This document shows positions 7,958 through 14,886 of a DNA stretch of 33,504 bases, in pieces (within the stretch, counting starts at the first letter, position 1; every line of letters begins with the position of its first letter). Below the pieces are notes generated by a model. The model was not told the origin of the DNA. It saw only the letters and a program-made list of their open reading frames with translations, and searched no databases. The DNA is from Acidobacteriota bacterium. Lineage in GTDB: Bacteria; Acidobacteriota; Terriglobia; 20CM-2-55-15. Made by a program: the position numbers and the translations under genes. The stretch lies in contig JAJEEE010000006.1 in NCBI GenBank assembly GCA_022821145.1, positions 1 through 33,504 on the forward strand, in the 5' to 3' direction.

Positions 7958-9151
7958 TCAGCGTCCCGGCAACGGCATCGGCCGCGCGGCTGGCCGGAGG
8001 GCCCGCATCCGTTGCTCCGCCAAGGTCATCGTCTCTTCCCGCTTGCAGAAAGTGAAGCGGATCAGGTCCCGTCCCGAAGCCGGGTCGCTGTAGAAGCTGC
8101 TGCCCGGCACGGCCGCCACGCCCACGTCCTCGATCAAGTGCCGGCAGAAGTCCACGTCCGACGGGTATTCCCGGTCGGAGATGTCGCACATCACGTAGTA
8201 CGCGCCCTGGGGCGTCATCACGTCGAAACCCGCGTCCCGCAGGATCCCGACCAGGCGGTCCCGGCGCACGGTGTAGGCCGCGGCCAGCTCGTCGTAGTAC
8301 GCATCCGGCAGGAGCACGGCGACGGCGCCGGCTTCCTGGAGCGGCGCGGCCGCGCCGACCGTCAGGAAATCGTGAATCTTGCGGATCGGATCGGTCAGGT
8401 GAGGCGCCGCGATCACCCATCCCACGCGCCACCCGGTCACGCTGTAGGACTTGGACAGGCTGTTGACGACGATCGTGCGGTCGCGCATCCCGTCGAGCGT
8501 GATCATCGACACGTGTTCCGCGCCGTCGTACAGGATGTGCTCGTAGATCTCGTCGGTTATCGCGACGGCGTCCCACTTCCGGCAGAGCGCGGCGATCGAC
8601 TCCAGCTCGGAACGCGAGAACACCTTGCCCGTCGGGTTGTTGGGCGTGTTGATGATGACGGCCTTCGTCCGCTCGTTGAACGCCGCCTCGAGCTCGTCCG
8701 GATCGAACGTCCAGCCCGGCCGGCGCAACTCGACATAGCGGGGCGCCGCCCCGGAGATGATCGTGTCCGGCCCGTAGTTCTCGTAGAACGGCTCGAACAC
8801 GATGACCTCGTCCCCGGGGTTGATCAACCCGAGCAGGGACGCCACCATCCCCTCGGTGGAACCGCACACGACGGTGATCTCCCGTTCCGAATCGATATCG
8901 ATTCCGAAGAACCGGTGCGTCTTCTCGGCCAGGGCGTTGCGGAACTTCCGGGCGCCCCACGTGATGGCGTACTGGTTGACGTCGGCGAAGACGGCCTCCG
9001 AGGCGGCCCGCTTGAGGATGTCGGGCGCCGGGAAATCCGGATACCCCTGCGACAGGTTGACGGCGTCGTGGATCAACGCCAGGCGCGTCATTTCGCGGAT
9101 GACCGACTCGGTGAAGCGGTCGGCCTTGTCAGACGTTAGCTTCTTCGGCAT
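7958..9151 (-). CDS. PLP-dependent aminotransferase, class I/II (fold type I)
   Basis: This 397-residue cytoplasmic enzyme transfers amino groups between an amino acid and a keto acid. Motifs: N-L-S-Q-G-Y-P-D-F (32-40), Y-A-I-T-W-G (61-66), N-T-P-N-N-P-T-G-K (168-176), D200-E-I-Y203 for the pyridine ring and hydroxyl, and S-L-S-K-S-Y with PLP lysine K234. The C-terminal R-F-T-F supplies the carboxylate-binding arginine. The sequence style (N-L-S-Q-G-Y-P-D-F, T-P-Q-G-A-Y-Y-V) is that of the methionine/kynurenine aminotransferase subgroup (YbdL/KAT-like). Substrate cannot be settled by reading. Its start overlaps the end of the upstream coiled-coil protein gene by 23 bases, so the two are one unit. 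Confidence 0.88.
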   Translation of the reverse strand: MPKKLTSDKADRFTESVIREMTRLALIHDAVNLSQGYPDFPAPDILKRAASEAVFADVNQYAITWGARKFRNALAEKTHRFFGIDIDSEREITVVCGSTEGMVASLLGLINPGDEVIVFEPFYENYGPDTIISGAAPRYVELRRPGWTFDPDELEAAFNERTKAVIINTPNNPTGKVFSRSELESIAALCRKWDAVAITDEIYEHILYDGAEHVSMITLDGMRDRTIVVNSLSKSYSVTGWRVGWVIAAPHLTDPIRKIHDFLTVGAAAPLQEAGAVAVLLPDAYYDELAAAYTVRRDRLVGILRDAGFDVMTPQGAYYVMCDISDREYPSDVDFCRHLIEDVGVAAVPGSSFYSDPASGRDLIRFTFCKREETMTLAEQRMRALRPAARPMPLPGR

Positions 9152-10109
9152 CGAGAGGCGGAGGGGACTGCACGACGGGACCGGGATATTCCGGTCCCAT
9201 CCGGGAAAAGTCGTTGTCGGCCAGGATCTTCACGATCTCTTCGTGGAAGTAGTCGTGTTCGGGGCGCCCGGACAACTGTCCCTCGTAGGCCGCGCGTCCC
9301 TCTTCGATGGGTTGGCGCAACCGCTCGAACAGGTCGGACCGGGCCCGTCCCTCGCGGACGGCGTCCTCGTGCCGCAACTTGATTTCCACGACGATCGTCC
9401 GCGCCACCTGGCGCGGATCGCCGGCTGCGGGCGGCGCCACGTCGCCGGGCGTCGCGGCCGCCTCCGCTTCCGCAACGGCGCCGGGCTGGGGGTCCTGGGC
9501 AGACGGCACGTTGTCGGCGGGCTCCGGGAAACGCAGCCGCATGGCAAGATTCTCGATCGTGCGGTTCAGCGCGCCGCCCATGATCACGAGGGCGTCGCGG
9601 TCCCTTACGCCGGCCGCCGCGACGGCCCCGAGCGTCCGCCCGCGCACGACGACGGGCCAGAAGTACCAGTCCGGATCGATCGCGTCGACCGCGACGACAT
9701 CCGGAAAGACCCGGGGCGCCCCTTCGGAATCCCACAACGTCAGACCGGCCGCCTTGTTGAGATAGACGGCGGACCCGTCCGCGAACCGGAGCGCCGTCTT
9801 CAGGAAACGCCTCAGGACCTCGAGCTGCGACGTGGACTCGCCGGTCTTGTGCTGGAACTTCGCGAGCGCCCGCCACCGGCGACTCTCCTGCCTCAACCGG
9901 GCCCGTTCCTCGTCGGCTTCATCGGCGAAGCGGGCTTCCAGTTCGGCGTGCTTGTCCCGGATCGCCTGCTCGAGATGCGACTGGGCCTCGGCCGCGACCG
10001 CGGCGCGAATCTGCTCGATCGTTTCCCCGAGCGCTTCGGCGAGCGCGGGGCGGGCCGCCTCCAGAAGGCGGTCGGGCGAGAGCCCGGGGTCGGACGGTTC
10101 CTCGGACAC
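9129..10109 (-). CDS. Conserved coiled-coil protein with a degenerate GAF-like domain, function unknown
   Basis: This 326-residue cytoplasmic protein was not assigned to a named family. From GTG 10109, an alanine/glutamate-rich helical region with coiled-coil character covers about 10-95. A mixed alpha/beta region at about 100-205 looks like a worn GAF domain (A-V-Y-L-N, then F-W-P-V-V-V-R-G-R-T-L-G-A-V-A). A proline/alanine-rich linker and a C-terminal helical domain follow, with A-R-T-I-V-V-E-I-K-L-R-H-E-D-A-V-R-E-G and F-H-E-E-I-V-K-I-L-A. That C-terminal pattern recurs in Acidobacteria and Myxococcota proteins of unknown role, as far as I recall. The start is supported by GGAGG upstream, although 12 bases is long, and by a TATAAT promoter. 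It overlaps the aminotransferase gene by 23 bases. Confidence 0.7.
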   Translation of the reverse strand: MSEEPSDPGLSPDRLLEAARPALAEALGETIEQIRAAVAAEAQSHLEQAIRDKHAELEARFADEADEERARLRQESRRWRALAKFQHKTGESTSQLEVLRRFLKTALRFADGSAVYLNKAAGLTLWDSEGAPRVFPDVVAVDAIDPDWYFWPVVVRGRTLGAVAAAGVRDRDALVIMGGALNRTIENLAMRLRFPEPADNVPSAQDPQPGAVAEAEAAATPGDVAPPAAGDPRQVARTIVVEIKLRHEDAVREGRARSDLFERLRQPIEEGRAAYEGQLSGRPEHDYFHEEIVKILADNDFSRMGPEYPGPVVQSPPPLDAEEANV

Positions 10110-10137
10110 GCTTCGGCCATACCTCCGAAAGGGCGGG

Positions 10138-10165
10138 ATTATACCACGCGGGCCGGTAACCCCAA
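10138..10165 (-). promoter_or_regulatory. Promoter of the coiled-coil/aminotransferase operon
   Basis: TTGGGG (10165-10160), a 16-base spacer and a perfect TATAAT (10143-10138) on the minus strand place a start site near 10131, just ahead of GGAGG and the GTG start at 10109. It is divergent from the tmRNA promoter about 100 bp away. Confidence 0.45.
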
Positions 10166-10246
10166 CGATCGACGGGATTTGCCGAGGCGGCCCCTCCATG
10201 GAGCGTGCTCGTGCCCCGGCCGGGCGGCACTCGGTTCGGATGCGGT

Positions 10247-10275
10247 TTGACACCGTTTCCGTACGCTCGTAGAGT
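10247..10275 (+). promoter_or_regulatory. tmRNA (ssrA) promoter
   Basis: A perfect TTGACA (10247-10252), an exact 17-base spacer and TAGAGT (10270-10275) form a clear sigma-70-type promoter. Transcription would start about 30 bases before the mature tmRNA 5' end. The leader holds a small hairpin (TGCCC 10287-10291 with GGGCA 10296-10300) and would be removed by RNase P. Confidence 0.7.
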
Positions 10276-10311
10276 AGGTAGGTGGTTGCCCTCATGGGCA
10301 TCCGTTCAACC

Positions 10312-10661
10312 GGGGGCGTCCTGGATTCGACGGGTGTGATGAGGCAGGAGATGCATACCGAGGCCCATGGTCCTCGTTAAAAACATGGAAAACAATCAAC
10401 TGCTGACGAACCGTTAGCACTGGCCGCCTAACACCGGTCAGCGTCCCCGGTCGATTCGCCTGTAGGTCGGTCGACGGACGTCATTCATGCAGGATAGCTT
10501 TCCGCGGCTGGCCCGGCGGCGGAGGCGAGATCAACGGGCTGGTGTTCCGACCGGGTTGCAGGTGCCTTCGGGCCGGAGCACGAGACTAACAGGAACCTGA
10601 CAAGTATGTAGACTCTCCTGTTGAACGCATTCGGACGCGGGTTCGATTCCCGCCGCCTCCA
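10312..10661 (+). ncRNA. ssrA: Transfer-messenger RNA (tmRNA)
   Basis: tmRNA rescues stalled ribosomes with SmpB and tags the nascent protein for proteolysis. The 5' end GGGGGCG pairs fully with 3' CGCCTCC, including the G3-U alanine identity pair, followed by discriminator A; CCA is not encoded. The 5' tRNA-like part carries C-T-G-G-A-T-T-C-G-A-C-G-G-G. The 3' end has a perfect T-arm, GCGGG TTCGATT CCCGC. The tag frame ends at TAA 10429-10431 and reads GKQSTADEPLALAA if the resume codon is GGA 10387; the exact resume codon is not certain, but the hydrophobic L-A-L-A-A end is typical of tags recognised by ClpXP/Lon-type proteases. The 350-base length and single-piece arrangement are normal. 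It has its own promoter and lies near chaperone and protease genes. Confidence 0.95.
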
Positions 10662-10690
10662 TTTCAACAGTCGATCGTGGATGTCCCGAA

Positions 10691-10711
10691 GCCGCTTGCC
10701 ATCGTAGCGGC
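10691..10711 (+). other. Hairpin 30 bases after tmRNA
   Basis: GCCGCT (10691-10696) pairs with AGCGGC (10706-10711) around a 9-base loop. With no T-run after it, it may help end the tmRNA transcript only weakly, or protect its 3' precursor. Nothing else is seen between 10662 and 10817. Confidence 0.2.
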
Positions 10712-10817
10712 GTACCGGAATCATTGGCCGGACTCGAATCGACTACCGCAGGCATTAGTGACATTGTGGTGACCGCCGTCAGGTGCGGCCGCATGTCGGT
10801 CGGTATTCTGTGGTTTC

Positions 10818-11333
10818 CTATCGTTCCCTCCTGCGAACGACGATCATGTATCCGTAGACCGCCGCACCCGCGCCGAAGAGAACTATCAACGGCGCGACAA
10901 GCAGCCATCGCTCGGTGTCGGCTATCACAGCTGCGATGCCGGCGGCCACAAGAATGAGGAAACCAAACTCGATAAGCCACAGCAGTGGCGCAGGAAGGCC
11001 CCGGGCCACCGTGCGAGTGCTCTCGCCAATGGTTATTCGCTCAGTGGACGCCGCGAGCCCCCGGGCGAGTGGCCGGATCTTCGTGAGATACCAGAGACTC
11101 ACGAGTCCGATCACGAGAACAAGCCCCCAAATGCTCCATCTGAGGACGACGCCTATCAGCGGTGGAAGTAGAATCGAAATCTGAAAGTGTCTCTTGACCC
11201 GCCGGTGGATTTCCTCATAGCGGCCCTCGCTCGGAATCACGTAGCCCCTTCCGAGAACGCCCCAAGGAAAATACAGCCATCGATCGTCCACCTTCTTGAA
11301 GCTGCAGTCGGCAAAAGCGTCAAAGAATCCCAT
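10818..11333 (-). CDS. Small integral membrane protein, function unknown
   Basis: From ATG 11333 the protein is 171 residues and begins M-G-F-F-D-A-F-A-D. A short soluble N-terminus with W-L-Y-F-P-W-G-V-L-G-R-G-Y-V-I-P is followed by two membrane segments at about 50-85. A second pair lies at about 115-165, ending in a positive tail (V-V-R-R-R-E-R). The frame is open to an ATG at 11420, but the M-G-F-F start with its conserved aromatic motif looks like the natural N-terminus. No Shine-Dalgarno sequence decides it. It faces away from the ADOP permease gene to the right. I do not know a function; the motif suggests a family of inner-membrane proteins found across bacteria. Confidence 0.6.
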   Translation of the reverse strand: MGFFDAFADCSFKKVDDRWLYFPWGVLGRGYVIPSEGRYEEIHRRVKRHFQISILLPPLIGVVLRWSIWGLVLVIGLVSLWYLTKIRPLARGLAASTERITIGESTRTVARGLPAPLLWLIEFGFLILVAAGIAAVIADTERWLLVAPLIVLFGAGAAVYGYMIVVRRRER

Positions 11334-11608
11334 CGACTCATGTCCCGGCCAGTGCGGCCAACGGTTCAACGCCGAGCCGCTCCGAGCGTACGCGGCAGGC
11401 GAAGTAAGTTCCGCGATCATGTCCGACGAATCGGCCAGTCTATCGATTCGGCCCGATCGAGACTGCCCAGGGCCCGGTCTTCTTCTTTTCGGAATCGAGT
11501 ATATGGTACCGGACGTCTCTTGTTGCGAGTGTTGATGCCGGCAAAGAACGGCTGTCGGGATCGAGACCCGGCCTTCGATGGCGGCCCGTGATAGAGTCCA
11601 GCGTGCTG

Positions 11609-14107
11609 ATGCCGCCGAAGCTTCGAATCGCCTTGCGTGTGTTGCTCGGAACGCCGGTCATCACGTCGGTGGCCGTCCTCTCCCTCGCGCTCGGCATCGG
11701 CGGCACCGTCGCCATTTTCTCGGTCTTCCACGAACTGATCCTCCGTTCGCTTCCGGTGGCCGAACCTCGGGGCCTGGTGAACTTCGTGGCTCCGGGGCCC
11801 AAGTCCGGAAGCAACTCCTGCAACAACCAGGGCACCTGCGACGAGATCTTCAGCTTTCCCATGTTCAGGGATCTGGAAGCCGCGCAGGACGTCTTCACGG
11901 GAATCGCCGCGCACCGCTCCTTCTACGCCAACCTGGCATACGACGGCGTCACGCTCGTCGGCACCGGCATGCTGGTTTCCGGCGACTACTTCGGCTTGCT
12001 CGACGTGCGGCCGCACATCGGACGATTGATCCTGCCGGACGACGACGCGATCGCCGGCGAGGCCGCCGTCGCGGTGCTCAGCCATTCCTACTGGCGAAAT
12101 CGCTTCGACGGCGATCCGGGCGTTCTCGACCGGGAATTGATCGTGAACGGGCAAGGGCTGACGATCGTCGGCGTGGCTCCCGAGGGCTTCCACGGAACGT
12201 CGGCGGGCGTTCGGCCACAGTTGTATGTCCCCATCACGCTGCGCGGTCGGATGGAGCCCGGGTTCAACGGGTTCGAAAACCGGAGAAACCACTGGGCGTA
12301 TCTGTTCGCGAGGCTCCGTGACGGCGTTTCGATCGAACGGGCCGAAACGGCGGTCAACGTCGCCTACAACCGCATCCTCAACGATGTGGAGGCCCCGCTG
12401 CAGAACATGAGCCCCCAGACGCTCGACGCGTTCCGCTCCAGGCGGATCGTTCTCGAGGATGGACGCCGCGGGCAGAGCCGTCTCGATGAGGAGGCGCGAA
12501 CCCCCATCCTGGTGCTGATGGCCGTCACCGCCGTGGTTCTGCTCATCGCCTGCGCGAACGTCGCGAACCTGCTTCTGGCGCGGTCGGCCGGCCGTGCGGG
12601 CGAAATGTCGGTGCGGCTTTCCGTGGGCGCCAGCCGAGGTCAGCTCATCGCGCAGCTTTTGACCGAATCGTGTCTGCTGGCGGTGTTGGGCGGTCTGGCC
12701 GGACTGCTCGTCGCCGGATGGACTCTGGATTGGCTGATCGCGATGGTTCCAGCTCGACAGGCGATGCAACTGGACCTCGGCTTGAACCTCCAGGCTCTGT
12801 GGTTCGCCGCGGCCCTGACGATCGCCACGGGCATCCTATTCGGCCTGTTTCCCGCGACTCAGGCGACGCGTCCGGATCTGTTGTCGACCTTGAAGTCGCA
12901 AGGCGGGAACACGACGGGCACTCCAGCGGCGTCGCGATTCCGCGCGGCCCTGGTCATCGGACAGATCGCGTTGTCGATGGCGCTGCTCGTCGGCGCGGGT
13001 CTGTTCATCGGCAGCCTCTACAACATCAGCCGGGTGGACCTGGGGCTGGACGCGACCGGGCTGGCCTCGTTCAGCATCAACCCCCAGTTCAACGGCTACT
13101 CCAACGAACAGGCGCGAGCGCTGTATCAACGCGTCGAAGACGAACTCGCCGCGATTCCGGGCGTCAGATCGGCGTCGGCTTCGACCATACAGATTCTGGC
13201 GGGAAGCAACATGAGCAGCAATGTCTCGGTCGAGGGATTCGAACACGGTCCCGACATCGATGACACTTCCCCGTTCAACGTCGTCGGTCCCGGATACTTC
13301 AGGACTCTGGGTATTCCCCTGGTCGCGGGCCGGGAATTCACCGAAGCCGACGCGGGCGACGAATCGCCCGCGGTGGCCATCGTCAACGAAGCCTTCGCGC
13401 GGAAATTCGACTTGGGGCTGGACGCGGTGGGCCGCCGGATGGCTCGAGGCCGAACCGACAACCTCGACATGGAGATCGTCGGCCTGGCCCGGGACGCGAA
13501 GTACAGCGGGGTTCGCAACGCCGTGCCCCCGCAGTTCTTCACTCCGTACCGGCAGTCGAATCGATCGGGAGGGATGAACTTCTATGTCCGCACCTCGCTG
13601 GATCCTTCCGAGGTCCTTCAGATGATCCGTCCGGCGATCGCCCGGCTGGATCCCAATCTGCCGGTGAACGAGCTCACGACCATGGCGGGTCAGATCGAGG
13701 ATAACGTCGCCCGGGATCGGCTCGTCGGTACGCTCTCCACCTCGTTCGCCGTCCTGGCCACGCTCCTGGCTGCCGTCGGCCTGTACGGCGTTCTGTCGTA
13801 CACGGTCAACCAAAGGAGGAGGGAAATCGGACTCCGGATGGCGTTCGGCGCCGAGCGCCGGCACGTACGCGCGATGGTGTTGCGGCAACTGGGGTGGTTG
13901 ACGGCCGCCGGCGCCCTGATCGGATTGGCCATGGGATTGGCCATCGGACGATTCGCCGAATCGCTGCTTTTCGAACTGGCCGGATACGATCCCGTGGTTC
14001 TGACGGTCGCCACCGTCGTCCTGGTCCTGGTGGCTTCGGCGGCGGGCGCGCTTCCCGCCTACCGCGCGTCGCAGGTGGACCCGACCGAGGCCCTGAGATC
14101 ATCCTGA
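11609..14107 (+). CDS. ADOP-family ABC transporter permease (MacB/FtsX-like, orphan)
   Basis: This 832-residue inner-membrane protein is of the acidobacterial duplicated orphan permease type: two MacB-like halves in one chain and no ATPase alongside. Half one has a membrane helix at about 15-40 (S-V-A-V-L-S-L-A-L-G-I-G), a periplasmic MacB core at about 45-265, and three FtsX helices at about 295-430. Half two repeats this, with a helix near 450, a periplasmic core at about 480-690 and three helices from about 705 to the end. The typical closing motif D-P-T-E-A-L-R is present. ATG 11609 was chosen because it places the first helix as in the family; GTG 11603 and GTG 11588 are possible. Substrate is unknown. 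Such permeases are thought to act in efflux or envelope mechanotransmission by analogy with MacB. Confidence 0.85.
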   Translation: MPPKLRIALRVLLGTPVITSVAVLSLALGIGGTVAIFSVFHELILRSLPVAEPRGLVNFVAPGPKSGSNSCNNQGTCDEIFSFPMFRDLEAAQDVFTGIAAHRSFYANLAYDGVTLVGTGMLVSGDYFGLLDVRPHIGRLILPDDDAIAGEAAVAVLSHSYWRNRFDGDPGVLDRELIVNGQGLTIVGVAPEGFHGTSAGVRPQLYVPITLRGRMEPGFNGFENRRNHWAYLFARLRDGVSIERAETAVNVAYNRILNDVEAPLQNMSPQTLDAFRSRRIVLEDGRRGQSRLDEEARTPILVLMAVTAVVLLIACANVANLLLARSAGRAGEMSVRLSVGASRGQLIAQLLTESCLLAVLGGLAGLLVAGWTLDWLIAMVPARQAMQLDLGLNLQALWFAAALTIATGILFGLFPATQATRPDLLSTLKSQGGNTTGTPAASRFRAALVIGQIALSMALLVGAGLFIGSLYNISRVDLGLDATGLASFSINPQFNGYSNEQARALYQRVEDELAAIPGVRSASASTIQILAGSNMSSNVSVEGFEHGPDIDDTSPFNVVGPGYFRTLGIPLVAGREFTEADAGDESPAVAIVNEAFARKFDLGLDAVGRRMARGRTDNLDMEIVGLARDAKYSGVRNAVPPQFFTPYRQSNRSGGMNFYVRTSLDPSEVLQMIRPAIARLDPNLPVNELTTMAGQIEDNVARDRLVGTLSTSFAVLATLLAAVGLYGVLSYTVNQRRREIGLRMAFGAERRHVRAMVLRQLGWLTAAGALIGLAMGLAIGRFAESLLFELAGYDPVVLTVATVVLVLVASAAGALPAYRASQVDPTEALRSS

Positions 14108-14244
14108 CCGCCCGAGATTGACGGTCGCGGCAACAGACCACCCGGCGCCGAATCTTCATGGTCAGGAAGCTTTAGCACACGCACCGTGGTCCGGGTCAGT
14201 CGCCCGCCCACCTTCGACCGAAGGGTTGAGATCGAAGTTCCCGA

Positions 14245-14754
14245 ATGACCGCCTTCGCTGTATCGCAGATCCTGGTCGGGGCGGCCTTCGTTTTCGCGCT
14301 CATCGCCTTTCAGTTTCGACGGCGTGAGCACGTCCTTGTCTGCTGGATCGTCTTGACGGCGTTGTCGGCGGTCCACTTCCTGCTCCTGAACGCCCGCACG
14401 GCCGCACTCCTGACGTCGATTGCCAGCGTCCGCTATTTCATCGTCATCTTCCGGCAGTCCAATGGCCTTCTGTACGCCTTTCTGGTTGTCGCGGCGGCGA
14501 GCACCGCGGCGACCTATGCCGGTCCGATGTCGTTGCTGGCCGGCACCGCCTCCGTCCTGCACACGATCGCCTCGTTCCGCGGGAATCGAGGCCTCCGGCA
14601 AATCAACATGCTGGCTTCCTGCGTCTGGATCGTCCACAACACGCTGGCCGGTTCGCCCGCCGCTGTCATGCTCGACGTGTTCTTCCTGTCGAGCAACATC
14701 GTCGGGTACTACCGGTATTTCTGGAGGCAAGGCGCGGACGTGACGGGGGAGTGA
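14245..14754 (+). CDS. YgjV-like inner-membrane protein
   Basis: This 169-residue protein is nearly all membrane-embedded, with about six predicted helices. It carries family-like features of the Imp-YgjV group (Pfam PF10688): an N-terminal helix then F-Q-F-R-R-R-E, A-L-S-A-V-H-F-L-L-L, S-V-R-Y-F-I at about 61-66, and a C-terminal W-I-V-H-N-T with S-S-N-I-V-G-Y-Y-R. Function is unknown in the family. The Shine-Dalgarno sequence is weak. It lies 137 bp after the ADOP permease with no clear promoter or terminator; a small CCTTC/GAAGG hairpin sits just upstream at 14211-14224. Confidence 0.7.
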   Translation: MTAFAVSQILVGAAFVFALIAFQFRRREHVLVCWIVLTALSAVHFLLLNARTAALLTSIASVRYFIVIFRQSNGLLYAFLVVAAASTAATYAGPMSLLAGTASVLHTIASFRGNRGLRQINMLASCVWIVHNTLAGSPAAVMLDVFFLSSNIVGYYRYFWRQGADVTGE

Positions 14755-14886
14755 CGCCGGTATAGCCCAACCGCTTGTCCGACAATGGCTTGGCGCACCG
14801 TGCCGGCGCCGGATCGAAATCGGCCTTTTTCGACGACGCCGGGACACGTAAACTGATCGATTCGATTACTTCGCAGAGGTTGGTCA

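Noticed and set aside
10411-10420. CIRCE half-site GTTAGCAC
   Set aside because: It lies in the tag-coding part of tmRNA and has no GAGTGCTAA partner.
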